From positions 9,197 through 73,196 of the forward strand of contig NZ_JAMQKA010000029.1 in assembly GCF_031569985.1 (NCBI RefSeq): a stretch of DNA of 64,000 nucleotides. The letters are read 5' to 3'. The notes under the pieces are model-generated. The model did no database searches. It was not told the DNA's origin and was given only the letters and a program-made list of their open reading frames with translations. Position numbers and translations under genes: made by a program. This DNA comes from JAMQKA01 sp031569985 (GTDB lineage: Bacteria > Bacteroidota > Rhodothermia > Balneolales > Balneolaceae). Numbering within the stretch: position 1 is the stretch's first letter; the number at the start of each line of letters is the position of its first letter. Shown one piece after another: positions 27,244 through 36,915 of the stretch.

Positions 27244-27696
27244 TTATTCTTCCTCGTCATTCTCATTCTTACCCTTCTTTCCTACCGTTTTTTCTGTTTC
27301 TCCCGATGAGGTTTTTTGCTCTTCATCGTCCTCATCGTCTTCCTCCTCTTCAATATCGATCACCACTTCGGCATCGTCTACTTCGTATTCATCTTTCTCC
27401 CGTTCTTCTTCGGGATACTTTTCGACGATGATTTTTACGTCGTTCATGAACAGGGCAAACATGCCGATAGCTGAAATGACCGGGGCCATTGCGGTTACCA
27501 GTGCTGTACCTGCCACGCCGGCGGCAAGCTGAGTCTGAAACAGCACCTTGCCCTCCTTGTTTTCAATAATCAACCGGCGGGCAGCGCCTTCCTTGATCAA
27601 TCTCCGAATCTGTTTGATAATTTCTGATGTCGTGCCCTTTAGCTCTTCTGTAAAGGTTTTACTGGATTTAGATGACTTCATAATCTCGTTCTTCAT
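27244..27696 (-). CDS. DUF4342-like protein with long acidic tail
   Basis: 150 residues (alternative Met at 27681). Residues about 15-95 match the DUF4342 pattern: an amphipathic helix, RRLIKEGAARRLIIENKEGKV, and a hydrophobic hairpin (QLAAGVAGTALVTAMAPVISA) that could insert in a membrane. The last about 55 residues are almost only Asp/Glu with Lys. DUF4342 has no assigned function. It lies convergent to trxB and divergent from comM. Confidence 0.7.
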   Translation of the reverse strand: MKNEIMKSSKSSKTFTEELKGTTSEIIKQIRRLIKEGAARRLIIENKEGKVLFQTQLAAGVAGTALVTAMAPVISAIGMFALFMNDVKIIVEKYPEEEREKDEYEVDDAEVVIDIEEEEDDEDDEEQKTSSGETEKTVGKKGKNENDEEE

Positions 27697-27804
27697 GAGG
27701 TTTATACTCTATTTTCAAAAAAATTTAAAAAATTTTGTAAGGATTTCCGTTCTCACCGGTCTATGTACGTAAGGCGAAAGGTTAAAGATTCAAATTTCAT
27801 CATT

Positions 27805-29343
27805 ATGTTATCAAGAGTGTACAGTGCAGCCACCATCGGGGTGGATGCGAAAATTATTGAAGTTGAAACGAATATGTCATCGGGAATGCCCAAGTATTTC
27901 CTGGTGGGACTCCCGGATCGGGCAGTTAGTGAGTCGAGTGATCGGATAGAAGCAGCGCTCACCAACTCGGATGCCAGCTTTCCCAGGGGACGCGTTACCG
28001 TCAACCTGGCTCCGGCGGATCTGCCGAAAGAGGGCAGCGCCTTTGATTTGCCGATTGCCGTTGGCCTCCTGAATGTTTCCCGGCAGTTAAAAACCAATAA
28101 GTTGGACTCCACTATGATTGTGGGGGAATTAGCGCTGGATGGTAAGCTGCGTCCCATAAACGGGGTGCTTCCGGTGGCGGTGGAAGCTCAAAAACAGGGA
28201 TTCGAGAATATCATTGTTCCCGCCGATAATGGACCGGAGGCGGCTGTTGTTGAGGGTATCAATGTGTACCCGTTTGAGAAGCTGCTGGATGTAATGGACT
28301 GGCTTGAGGATGATATCGGTGAGCCGTTGCGGGTGGATATTGACGAAATGTTCAGTAGGAATGGCAAGGGCGAAATCCTGGATTTTGAGGATGTTCGTGG
28401 CCAGGAAAATGTGAAACGGGCCCTTGAAGTGGCAGCGGCGGGGGGACATAATGCCGTTATGGTAGGACCTCCGGGCTCAGGGAAAACGATGATGGCCCGT
28501 CGACTGCCCACAATTTTGCCACCGTTGACTTTGGAGGAGGCTCTGGAGACAACCAAGATACATTCGGTTTCAGGATTGTTGCCTTCTGGAGAGGCACTGG
28601 TTACGCAGCGTCCCTTCCGTTCGCCTCACCACACGGTTTCAGATGTGGCACTGGTGGGCGGAGGAAGCATCCCGATGCCGGGCGAAATATCGATGGCACA
28701 CAACGGCGTGCTGTTTTTGGATGAGCTTCCGGAGTTCAAACGTAGTGCGCTGGAGGTGATGCGGCAGCCGCTGGAAGATGGCTCAGTCAGTATTTCACGG
28801 GCACGGATGAGCGTCAGCTATCCCAGCCGCATTATGCTGGTGGCTTCGATGAACCCGTCGCCAACCGGTGACTGGTATGATGCCGCTGATCCCGCTGGAG
28901 CATCACCAGCCCAGATGCAGCGCTATCTCAGCAAAATAAGCGGTCCCATGCTCGATAGGATTGACCTGCACATCGAGGTGCAGAAAGTGAGCTATGATGA
29001 ACTCTCCAGCAAGTCGAAGGGGGAGTCATCGGAACAAATACGCGAGCGGGTTGTTGAAGCGAGGGAAGCCCAAACGAAGCGATTTTTGGGTGTGAATGGC
29101 GTGTATTGCAATGCACAGATGAATACCAAAACATCACGCAAAATCTGCAAGCTGGATGACAGCAGTTCGAAAATGCTCAAAAAAGCGATTACCTCGCTCG
29201 GACTTTCGGCACGTGCCTATGACCGTATCCTGAAAGTGTCGCGCACAATAGCCGACCTGGAGCACTCGGAGGATATCCGGCCCAATCACGTGGCGGAAGC
29301 GATTCAATATCGTAGCCTCGACCGTGAAGGGTGGCTTGGGTAG
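27805..29343 (+). CDS. comM: YifB/ComM-family Mg-chelatase-like AAA+ ATPase
   Basis: 512 residues from the ATG at 27805, where the family begins MLSRVYSAATIGVDA; the frame extends upstream to 27763 without support. N-terminal ChlI/Lon-like domain to about 190, then the AAA+ core with Walker A VGPPGSGKTMMARRLP, Walker B LFLDELPEF, and a Mg_chelatase_C domain (SLGLSARAYDRILKVSRTIADL). ComM is a hexameric helicase that aids branch migration during integration of transformed DNA. Stand-alone gene. Confidence 0.95.
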   Translation: MLSRVYSAATIGVDAKIIEVETNMSSGMPKYFLVGLPDRAVSESSDRIEAALTNSDASFPRGRVTVNLAPADLPKEGSAFDLPIAVGLLNVSRQLKTNKLDSTMIVGELALDGKLRPINGVLPVAVEAQKQGFENIIVPADNGPEAAVVEGINVYPFEKLLDVMDWLEDDIGEPLRVDIDEMFSRNGKGEILDFEDVRGQENVKRALEVAAAGGHNAVMVGPPGSGKTMMARRLPTILPPLTLEEALETTKIHSVSGLLPSGEALVTQRPFRSPHHTVSDVALVGGGSIPMPGEISMAHNGVLFLDELPEFKRSALEVMRQPLEDGSVSISRARMSVSYPSRIMLVASMNPSPTGDWYDAADPAGASPAQMQRYLSKISGPMLDRIDLHIEVQKVSYDELSSKSKGESSEQIRERVVEAREAQTKRFLGVNGVYCNAQMNTKTSRKICKLDDSSSKMLKKAITSLGLSARAYDRILKVSRTIADLEHSEDIRPNHVAEAIQYRSLDREGWLG

Positions 29344-29513
29344 AAGCGAAGTAGAAGCTATCTGCTTGTAAATGATTGGCAGGCAACATCTTGAACCAGG
29401 CAACCGTTTTTCTGGCAGGGTGGTTATCATAGAAATCAGGGTGTATTAGAATATAGGTTAAGAGAGTTTAGAAACGGAGAAGACGGTTAAATACGAAATA
29501 AACCTCAGATATT

Positions 29514-29597
29514 ATGGGTGAAACAAGCTACAGACGAGGCGGTTTAATATTTATGATTCCCTTTTTCATTCTTCTGCTATACCTGCTTTTCTTGTGA
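29514..29597 (+). CDS. Possible 27-residue membrane microprotein
   Basis: ATG at 29514, TGA at 29595. The product begins MGETSYRRGG and continues with one hydrophobic helix (LIFMIPFFILLLYLLFL). The positive-inside arrangement (RR before the span) is textbook for a single-span protein. It sits alone in the 334-bp gap between comM and priA, where nothing else is supported. No Shine-Dalgarno is evident, as for many genes here. I recognise no family. Confidence 0.5.
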   Translation: MGETSYRRGGLIFMIPFFILLLYLLFL

Positions 29598-29677
29598 GAT
29601 TAAAAGCAGTATTGACTTGAGGAAGCAAATTGGATATGCTACTTCGCAACTTTAGCCACTAATTTAATGACGAATTA

Positions 29678-32116
29678 TTGCAACAGTTTGCGGAGATAGT
29701 ATTCCCTACGGCCGTGCGGCACCCCTTTACTTACGCCGTTCCGGAGAAATTCAGGGATCAGATTACAGTAGGAACCCGTGTATGGGTGCCACTGCAGAAG
29801 CACAAGTCCATCGGCATGGTGGTGGCTATCCACGACCAAAAGCCGGATTTCAGGACCCGACCTATCGAGAAGCTGCTGGATGAGCAGCCGATACTCTCCG
29901 ACGAGCTGCTCAAGCTTACCCGCTGGATTCATCGTTTTTACTACTGTGGGTGGGGTGAGGTCATCCAGACTGCGCTGCCCGTAGGACTTAACTTTTATTC
30001 CGAAAAATATCTGCAGGTTAACGAAGGGGCTCCCAAAAAGTCGCTTAACAAATATGAGCAAGAAATTTTCGAAGAAATTAGCCAGCAGCAGGAGTACCTG
30101 CATGATGAGGCACGGAAGCGGTGGTCGGAGGGCAGGTATAAAAAGGCGTTTAACAGCCTGATCAACAAAGGTGAGGTGGAGGTATGGGAGCGCCCCGCCA
30201 TGAAGATGAAACCGCAGACCGAGAAGCAGTGGGATTGGCAAAAGTCACTCAAAGAAGTAGATGAACTGGTCCAGGAATATGTGGATGCGGGCAAGGAGTA
30301 TAAATGGATTGAGGCCCTGAAAGAACTACGGGATATCGGCCTGCCTAAGCTGCAAAACGAGCTCATCCATCACGAACTCCTGGAATACTACACGCTGAAC
30401 CGGATTGCAGAAGAAGGTCTCATCAAGTCTGAAGAGGTTGAGGTAACCAGCACTATTGAAGGGTTGGAATATGAGCCGTCAAAGATAAAAACACTTAACA
30501 AGCGGCAGAAGCAGGCGTTTGAAAAAATTCGGGAGCCGCTTGAAGAGGGCGAGTTTTCCAGTTTTCTGCTCTACGGTGTAACGGGCAGCGGCAAAACGGA
30601 AGTCTATATCCACGCCCTGAAGAAAGCACTGAAGCTGGAAAAAGGGGGTATCGTGCTGGTGCCGGAGATCAGCTTGACGCCGCAGACGGTGAAACGGTTT
30701 TACCAGATTTTTGGGGATACGATCGCTGTTCTCCATAGCGGCCTCACCGATCGCGAGCGCTACAATGCCTGGCAGGAACTACGGAAGGGAGAAAAAAAGA
30801 TTGCCATAGGTGCTCGATCAGCGATTTTTGCACCGGTCCAAAATGTGGGACTGATTATCGTTGATGAAGAGCACGACGCCTCCTATAAGCAGACTGACCC
30901 CGCGCCGCGTTATCACGGTCGGGATGTAGCTATTATGCGGGCCTACCTGAATGATGCAGTTGTGGTTATGGGTTCTGCCACCCCCAGTATGAACGTGTTG
31001 TATAATGCCCAGAAGGAGAAAAGTACGATGCTGACGCTCCCGAACAGGCACAAAGGGGCGACGCTGCCCGAGGTGCACGTGGTGGACCTGAAGCAATATC
31101 GTTCAGCCATGAAAGGACCGCTGGCGGTCTCACTTCATAATGCAATTGAACAAGCCCTGGACAAGGGGGAGCAGGTGATCTTACTCCACAACCGGCGCGG
31201 ATTTTCCTCTTTCCTGCAATGCGAAGACTGTGGTAGTATCCCGGAATGCCCGAACTGCTCGGTCAGCCTGACCTACCACAAAATTAAGGATACGCTTCGC
31301 TGCCATTATTGCGGATTCTCCAAAAAGATTCCCAACAAGTGTGGATTCTGTAATGGTAACGAAGTAAAACAGCAGGGCATTGGGACCCAGCAGGTTGAAA
31401 ACGAGCTGGCAAAGCTATTCCCGGATGCCAGCATCAGTCGGATGGACCGTGATACTACATCCGCAAAAGGGAGCCACGAGCGTATACTTTCCAGTTTCGG
31501 GGATGGCGCCATCGATATTTTAGTGGGAACCCAGCTGGTGGCCAAGGGGCTCGATTTCCCCAATGTGACCGTGGTGGGCGTAATCAATGCCGATACCGAG
31601 CTGGCGTTTCCATCATTCCGATCGGCCGAGCGTATGTACCAGCTGCTGAGCCAGGTCTCCGGTCGTTCCGGGCGTGCCGATAAAAAGGGTGAGGTTTACC
31701 TGCAGACCTGGCAATCCGATCACTTCGCCATCCAGTGTGCCCGGCAGCATGATCACCGAAAATTTGCCCGCCAGGAGATGGCCAAGCGAAAAGATCTCTA
31801 CTATCCGCCTTACTCCCGGATAGTGGCGTTCCAGTTCAAGAGCCGGGATTCCCAGAAAGTAGCTAAAGTGGCCCACGCCTTCACCCGGTGCCTGCGCGAA
31901 ATAGCTGGGCAATACCCGGTATTGGGACCTTCTCCTGCAGCCATCACCAAGATGCAGGGGTTTATTCGGTGGGAGAGCATGCTGAAGCTGGATCCGGAAC
32001 TAAAGACCTCGGAAATTGAGTATCTGCTCCATCGTACGTTCAAATATTACGACCAGCAAAAGCCAAAAGGAACCAGTGCGGTCCGCATTAATGTTGATGT
32101 AGATGCGATAGAATAA
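29678..32116 (+). CDS. priA: Primosomal replication-restart helicase PriA
   Basis: 812 residues. The start is TTG at 29678: the frame upstream runs only six codons to a TAA at 29660 and has no ATG, while the translation from TTG (FAEIVFPTAVRHPFTYAVP) begins exactly like the family's 3'-binding domain. Helicase motifs: Walker A YGVTGSGKTEVY, DEEH box, SGRSGRADKKGEV. A zinc-binding region inserted in the helicase has eight cysteines (CEDCGSIPECPNC and CHYCGFSKKIPNKCGFC). PriA reloads the replisome at stalled forks. Confidence 0.96.
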   Translation: MQQFAEIVFPTAVRHPFTYAVPEKFRDQITVGTRVWVPLQKHKSIGMVVAIHDQKPDFRTRPIEKLLDEQPILSDELLKLTRWIHRFYYCGWGEVIQTALPVGLNFYSEKYLQVNEGAPKKSLNKYEQEIFEEISQQQEYLHDEARKRWSEGRYKKAFNSLINKGEVEVWERPAMKMKPQTEKQWDWQKSLKEVDELVQEYVDAGKEYKWIEALKELRDIGLPKLQNELIHHELLEYYTLNRIAEEGLIKSEEVEVTSTIEGLEYEPSKIKTLNKRQKQAFEKIREPLEEGEFSSFLLYGVTGSGKTEVYIHALKKALKLEKGGIVLVPEISLTPQTVKRFYQIFGDTIAVLHSGLTDRERYNAWQELRKGEKKIAIGARSAIFAPVQNVGLIIVDEEHDASYKQTDPAPRYHGRDVAIMRAYLNDAVVVMGSATPSMNVLYNAQKEKSTMLTLPNRHKGATLPEVHVVDLKQYRSAMKGPLAVSLHNAIEQALDKGEQVILLHNRRGFSSFLQCEDCGSIPECPNCSVSLTYHKIKDTLRCHYCGFSKKIPNKCGFCNGNEVKQQGIGTQQVENELAKLFPDASISRMDRDTTSAKGSHERILSSFGDGAIDILVGTQLVAKGLDFPNVTVVGVINADTELAFPSFRSAERMYQLLSQVSGRSGRADKKGEVYLQTWQSDHFAIQCARQHDHRKFARQEMAKRKDLYYPPYSRIVAFQFKSRDSQKVAKVAHAFTRCLREIAGQYPVLGPSPAAITKMQGFIRWESMLKLDPELKTSEIEYLLHRTFKYYDQQKPKGTSAVRINVDVDAIE

Positions 32117-32213
32117 TCCGGATAAAAAACGGGTAAGCTTGCAATGTGTACCAGAAATTCGATTATTTAGTAGCAAGCTTGTAATTCAAGCTATTCCAAA
32201 CTGAGGGTTATCA

Positions 32214-34151
32214 ATGGGTGAAGAAAGAGTAAAATTAGCAGACAGCCAGGAAGAAACACAGCATTTTATGAAAAACGTGCTGAAGGATCTTCATGCGCTG
32301 GAAAAGATGTTGCAGGGAGACTGGTTTGAGAAGGATCCCCTCCGTATCGGTGCTGAGCAGGAGCTCTGCCTGGTTGATCGGCAGGCCAAGGCCTCACCTA
32401 CCTCCATGGAGGTATTGGAAAAGCTGGAGGATAAGGATGCATTCACGACGGAATTTGCCAAGTTTAACCTCGAGATCAACCTGGAGCCCCTGGAGTTTAC
32501 GGGAAAATGTCTCTCACAGATGGAAGAGAATCTTTCTAAGCGCGTAGAAACGGTTCGGAAAGCAGCACAGGATTTGAACAGCGACGTTATTCTCACCGGT
32601 ATACTACCCACTATTCGCAAGGCCGATGTGGACCTGAAAAATATGACGCCCCTGCAGCGTTACCGGGCGCTTTGCCAGGCGATTAACAAAATGCGTGGAG
32701 AGGAATACGATCTACGCATCCAGGGAACTGATGAGCTGTTAATGAAGTTCGATTCACCACTGCTTGAGGCATGCAACACCGGCTTCCAGGTGCATCTGCA
32801 GGTAACGCCTGAGAATTTTGTACAAAAATATAACGTAGCCCAGGCGATAACAGCCCCGGTATTGGCTTGTTCTGTAGGTTCGCCGATCCTGTTTGGGAAG
32901 CGGTTGTGGAGTGAAACGCGTATCGCACTGTTCCAGCAGTCGGTGGATACGCGCCAGGTGGGCGATCACCTCCGGGACAGCAGCCCGCGAGTGACCTTCG
33001 GCAATGAATGGGTAAGCAATGGAATCCTGGATATTTTCCGGGAAGATACCGCTCGTTATCGTGTATTGTTGAGTTCCGAGATTGAGGAGGATGTAGATCA
33101 GAAAATGGCTGAGGGCACGCCACCAATGCTGGCTGCCCTCCAGGTTCACAATGGCACAGTTTACCGGTGGAACCGCCCTTGTTATGGTATCAGTGAAGGA
33201 AAGGCCCATTTAAGAATCGAGAACCGGGTGTTCCCATCAGGTCCTACGGTTACCGACGAAGTCGCAAATTCTGCCTTTTGGCTGGGACTGATGAACAAGC
33301 TGGAAGATTATTACCCGGATATCCCCGAGGTAATGGATTTTGATCAGGCCAAGATGAACTTTGTTGCAGCATCGAAAATGGGACTGGATACCAACTTCCG
33401 GTGGTTTAATGACAAACGGGTAAGTGCGGCTGATTTAATTACGGAAGAGTTGCTTCCCATTGCTCGTGAAGGGCTTGAAAAAGCAAACATACGGAAGAGC
33501 GATATTGATACCTATCTTGATATCATCGAGGAACGTGTCGTATCCGGTCAGACGTTTTCGCACTGGATGACTGAGAATTATGCTTCTCTGCTCAAACAGA
33601 ACAGCTCAAAAGAGTTAAGCCTTGCGGCTATGACGACAGCGATGATCAAATACCAGAAAAAAGGAGAGCCGGTTCACCAGTGGGGACGGGCCCGTATGGA
33701 CGACCTGGAACACTGGGAGCCTTCGAGCTTGTTGGTAGAAGAGTTTATGACTACTGATCTGTTTACCGTCCAGAAAGATGACATCCTGGAGTTTACGGCA
33801 GACCTTATTGAGTGGAGACGAATTCGGTATGTGCCGGTAGAAGATGACAAGAAACACTTGGTTGGACTCGTTACAATGCGTATGATTTTTCGGGAGTACA
33901 ACAGTGCACTACATCATGACGAGGAGTTGCATACGACGGTTGAAGAGATTATGATCAAAAACCCAATAACGATACATCCTGAGGCGTCCATTATTGAGGC
34001 AATGGATATCATGGAAAGCCAGAAAATCGGGTGCCTCCCCGTTGTCAAAAACAATCGTTTGGTGGGCATTATCACTGAAACAAATTACATGACGATAACC
34101 GGGCGATTGCTCAGGGTTGTCCATGCGAACGCGAATAAAAAGGATGAATAG
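32214..34151 (+). CDS. GCS2-family carboxylate-amine ligase fused to a CBS-domain pair
   Basis: 645 residues. Residues about 10-400 are a glutamate-cysteine ligase type 2 (YbdK-like) domain: RIGAEQELCLVD near 45-56, NLEINLEPLEF near 85, and a catalytic-core block GFQVHLQVTP. Residues about 505-640 form two CBS motifs (EEFMTTDLFTVQKDD, EEIMIKNPITIHPEAS, CLPVVKNNRLVGIITE), an adenosine-nucleotide-sensing module. The usual GCS2 proteins (about 370-450 residues) lack it, so an allosteric control is implied. It is followed, with 8-bp overlap, by an aspartoacylase-like hydrolase. The product is probably a gamma-glutamyl or similar amide; the substrate is not known. Confidence 0.85.
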   Translation: MGEERVKLADSQEETQHFMKNVLKDLHALEKMLQGDWFEKDPLRIGAEQELCLVDRQAKASPTSMEVLEKLEDKDAFTTEFAKFNLEINLEPLEFTGKCLSQMEENLSKRVETVRKAAQDLNSDVILTGILPTIRKADVDLKNMTPLQRYRALCQAINKMRGEEYDLRIQGTDELLMKFDSPLLEACNTGFQVHLQVTPENFVQKYNVAQAITAPVLACSVGSPILFGKRLWSETRIALFQQSVDTRQVGDHLRDSSPRVTFGNEWVSNGILDIFREDTARYRVLLSSEIEEDVDQKMAEGTPPMLAALQVHNGTVYRWNRPCYGISEGKAHLRIENRVFPSGPTVTDEVANSAFWLGLMNKLEDYYPDIPEVMDFDQAKMNFVAASKMGLDTNFRWFNDKRVSAADLITEELLPIAREGLEKANIRKSDIDTYLDIIEERVVSGQTFSHWMTENYASLLKQNSSKELSLAAMTTAMIKYQKKGEPVHQWGRARMDDLEHWEPSSLLVEEFMTTDLFTVQKDDILEFTADLIEWRRIRYVPVEDDKKHLVGLVTMRMIFREYNSALHHDEELHTTVEEIMIKNPITIHPEASIIEAMDIMESQKIGCLPVVKNNRLVGIITETNYMTITGRLLRVVHANANKKDE

Positions 34152-35109
34152 TAGAATCACATTTACCGAGCCACAAACAGAAGTTGAAGATGCATCTCGA
34201 ACAATCGGTCGTATTGACGGGACCGAAGATGGGCCAACCATTATCATTTTTGCAGGTATCCACGGCAATGAACCGGCTGGCATAGATGCGCTGAACAACC
34301 TGTTTGCTAACCTGGAAGATCAGAAGGAACATTTTAAAGGAAAGCTGGTGGGCATTTGTGCAAACCAGCAGGCTCTTTTTGAAGGTGTCCGTTTTGTGGA
34401 TGAAGATATGAATCGCATCTGGTTTCCATCCATCATAGATAAAATAAAACGAACCGCAAGCGAGGATTTGAAGTCGAGCGAACGCCAGGAGATTAAGGAG
34501 TTGCTGGGTATACTCAAGCGGGAAATTCCCGATGAGTCCGAGTCTGAGTACCCCGTTATTTTTGTTGATGTGCACTCGTTTTCTTCACAAGGTGAGATGT
34601 TTGCGATTACGGCCCGCAAACAAAACCACATCGATCTCCTCTCCTCCATGCACGTGCCGATGATTTTTGGTATCGAAGAGGCTCTTCGGGGTACGACACT
34701 GCGCTACTTCCAGGATGTAGGCTATATTACGTTTGCCCTGGAGGGGGGAAATCACCAAAATAAACTGACGGTAACCAACAACACAGCGGCACTCATGTTG
34801 CTGGTTGCTTCAGCAGGGAACCTTCCGCCCAGGTACATTCCTGATTACAAAGACTATAAGCGTCACTTGGTGCAGGAAAATAAACAGTTGCCTTCCTCGG
34901 TTAAGTTTATTTACCAGCATATCATAGAGGACGGGGATGATTTCAAGATGAGGCCCGGTTATACCAATTTTCAGCCGGTTAAAAAGGGGGAATGGCTTGC
35001 CAATGATGTAAATGGGCAGATACGCGCACAATGTGACGGCTTTATTTTGATGCCCCTGTACCAAAAACAGGGTGACGACGGATTTTTTATCGTCAGAGAG
35101 CAGGTATGA
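34144..35109 (+). CDS. Succinylglutamate desuccinylase/aspartoacylase-family zinc hydrolase
   Basis: 321 residues from the ATG at 34144 inside the end of the previous gene (ATGAATAG); an upstream ATG at 34117 would overlap more. Zinc-ligand motif GIHGNEPAG near residue 38, DVHSFSS near 142, and a carboxylate block FALEGGNHQNK near 198 fit the AstE/AspA subfamily of M14-like hydrolases, which cleave N-acyl amino acids. The tight coupling with the GCS2-CBS gene suggests a make/break pair acting on one amide, an inference from context. Confidence 0.85.
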   Translation: MNSRITFTEPQTEVEDASRTIGRIDGTEDGPTIIIFAGIHGNEPAGIDALNNLFANLEDQKEHFKGKLVGICANQQALFEGVRFVDEDMNRIWFPSIIDKIKRTASEDLKSSERQEIKELLGILKREIPDESESEYPVIFVDVHSFSSQGEMFAITARKQNHIDLLSSMHVPMIFGIEEALRGTTLRYFQDVGYITFALEGGNHQNKLTVTNNTAALMLLVASAGNLPPRYIPDYKDYKRHLVQENKQLPSSVKFIYQHIIEDGDDFKMRPGYTNFQPVKKGEWLANDVNGQIRAQCDGFILMPLYQKQGDDGFFIVREQV

Positions 35110-35149
35110 TTGACAATTTTTTTTATCTTATACCAACCATCAACGCTTT

Positions 35150-35177
35150 AGCTCTTTCATCATAAATGAGCTTTTTG
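35150..35177 (+). terminator. Weak terminator-like hairpin after the AstE-like gene
   Basis: AGCTC (35150-35154) and GAGCT (35168-35172) flank a 13-nt loop and are followed by TTTTTGT. The stem is short. Confidence 0.3.
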
Positions 35178-35242
35178 TCTACGTATTACCGGCATTTCAA
35201 TAAAAGGAGCTATCCTAAACGTACTAAATTTCTCCATTTGCT

Positions 35243-36094
35243 ATGACGAATGATTACCAGTTTATAGATGGATCGCGGCTATCTTCTGTCATCGAGGCGC
35301 TCATTTTTTCGAGCCCGGAACCTATTACAGCCGATAAATTGTGTGAAATTATCCAGCAGGGTGAAGAAAACCTGGAGCTGGAGACCGGTGCCATAGATTC
35401 GTTTGTGGAAAAACTTAACCAGCGGTATGATGAAAACGGCCTGGCGTTTGGGATCAGGAGAGTGGCCGGTGGCTTTACATTTGCTACGCGAAAGAAATAT
35501 GATCCGTGGCTGAGCATCATTCAGCACGAAAATGCCTACCGGAAGCTTTCGCAGTCGGCCATTGAAACCTTGGCCATTGTAGCATATAAACAGCCGATCA
35601 CCAAGCCGGAAGTCGATGACATTCGGGGCGTTGATTCAGGTTATATCCTCCGACAGTTGCTGGAGAAAGTACTTATTGAGGTCTCAGGCCGACTTGATGC
35701 CCCGGGGAAGCCGCTGCTGTATCGTACGACCCAGCACTTTTTAAAGCATTTTGGGCTCAAAAATATTGATGAGCTGCCGAAACCCCGTGAAATTGAAGAG
35801 ATCCTCAAGGATGACGATATGGCCGAGCACCGGCAGTTTTTGATTGATCGTCAGCTGGAGCTCGAAGACCTGGAGCAGCAGGATGGAGAGGGTTCAGATG
35901 ATATTTCATTGTTGAATATCGTGAAGAAAATTAGTGATAATAATGGCAGTAATGGTAATGGAAAAGAAAATGGCAGTGAACAGGAAAATGGCCATGATCC
36001 CCAGAAGAATGATGTAGAGGATGAAAGTGGAGAAGAAAACGAACAGGAAAATTCAGGTGATCAAGGTAAGGTAGAAGATGTCGTCTCGTCGTAA
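35243..36094 (+). CDS. scpB: Segregation and condensation protein B
   Basis: 283 residues. The first about 185 are the two winged-helix domains of ScpB (VIEALIFSSPEPIT, QSAIETLAIVAYKQPITKPEVDDIRGV), which bind ScpA and the SMC ATPase to form condensin. The C-terminal about 80 residues are a low-complexity Asn/Gly/Glu/Asp tail, longer than in most homologues. It overlaps the next gene by 17 bp. scpA is not in this window. Confidence 0.94.
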   Translation: MTNDYQFIDGSRLSSVIEALIFSSPEPITADKLCEIIQQGEENLELETGAIDSFVEKLNQRYDENGLAFGIRRVAGGFTFATRKKYDPWLSIIQHENAYRKLSQSAIETLAIVAYKQPITKPEVDDIRGVDSGYILRQLLEKVLIEVSGRLDAPGKPLLYRTTQHFLKHFGLKNIDELPKPREIEEILKDDDMAEHRQFLIDRQLELEDLEQQDGEGSDDISLLNIVKKISDNNGSNGNGKENGSEQENGHDPQKNDVEDESGEENEQENSGDQGKVEDVVSS

Positions 36095-36905
36095 AAAAAG
36101 AAGACCCAGAAGTAACAAACAGGATCCCAAGCAAACCCCGAATGAAGCCAACCAGGACTACGATAAAGATGAGGAGATTCGGATAAATAAATTTATCGCT
36201 CATGCGGGACTCTGTTCCCGGCGCGATGCCGATGAGTACGTAGAGCAGGGACTGGTGGAGGTTAACGGGGAGGTCGTCACTCAGCACGGCACCAAAGTTA
36301 CGCGTGCCGATGAAGTGAAAGTTGATGGACAGACCCTCAGCCTGGAGCCGTTTGTCTATATTTTGTTGAACAAGCCAAAAGATACGATCACTACGACTGA
36401 CGATCCTCGTGGTAGAGATACGGTTATGGATAAAATTGAAGATGCCACCGGCAAGCGCGTGTACCCTGTCGGGCGGCTCGACCGTCACACCATGGGTCTC
36501 CTGCTGCTTACCAACGATGGCGACCTGGCCCACCGGCTGATGCATCCCAGCTACCAGGTTCGAAAAACTTATGAGGTCGAAACCAACCGCTTCCTCACCG
36601 ATGACGAACTGGACGAAATGGTTAGCGGCATTCAGCTTGCGGACGGAGAGGCGAGTGCATACCGGCTGAGCAGGCTTAAGGGTCGCGACGGGATTTTGCT
36701 TTCCATCATGGAAGGGCGAAATCGCCTGGTCCGGCGCATGATCGAATATTTCGACGCTGAGGTTACAAAACTAAAACGAGTGGAGTATGCCGGACTTACG
36801 CTACAAGGTGTAAAGATGGGGCGGTGGCGCTACCTGAAACAGAAGGAAATTAACGGTCTGCGAAAACTCGTTAAGCTGGATAAACTGAATTTCAGAAAGA
36901 AATAG
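36078..36905 (+). CDS. rluB: 23S rRNA pseudouridine synthase, RluB/RsuA type
   Basis: 275 residues. A basic N-terminal tail (SSRRKKRRPRSNK) precedes an S4 RNA-binding domain (RINKFIAHAGLCSRRDADEYV, about 36-95), then the RsuA-type catalytic domain with VGRLDRHTMGLLLLTNDGD, whose Asp is the nucleophile. Isomerises uridine in rRNA. The scpB-rluB order is widely conserved. Whether its target matches RluB or another RsuA-like enzyme cannot be fixed from sequence alone. Confidence 0.9.
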   Translation: MSSRRKKRRPRSNKQDPKQTPNEANQDYDKDEEIRINKFIAHAGLCSRRDADEYVEQGLVEVNGEVVTQHGTKVTRADEVKVDGQTLSLEPFVYILLNKPKDTITTTDDPRGRDTVMDKIEDATGKRVYPVGRLDRHTMGLLLLTNDGDLAHRLMHPSYQVRKTYEVETNRFLTDDELDEMVSGIQLADGEASAYRLSRLKGRDGILLSIMEGRNRLVRRMIEYFDAEVTKLKRVEYAGLTLQGVKMGRWRYLKQKEINGLRKLVKLDKLNFRKK

Positions 36906-36915
36906 TCAACGCGGT

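Noticed and set aside
27206..27532. Serine-rich plus-strand frame
   Set aside because: It is the antisense shadow of the acidic tail of the DUF4342 gene.
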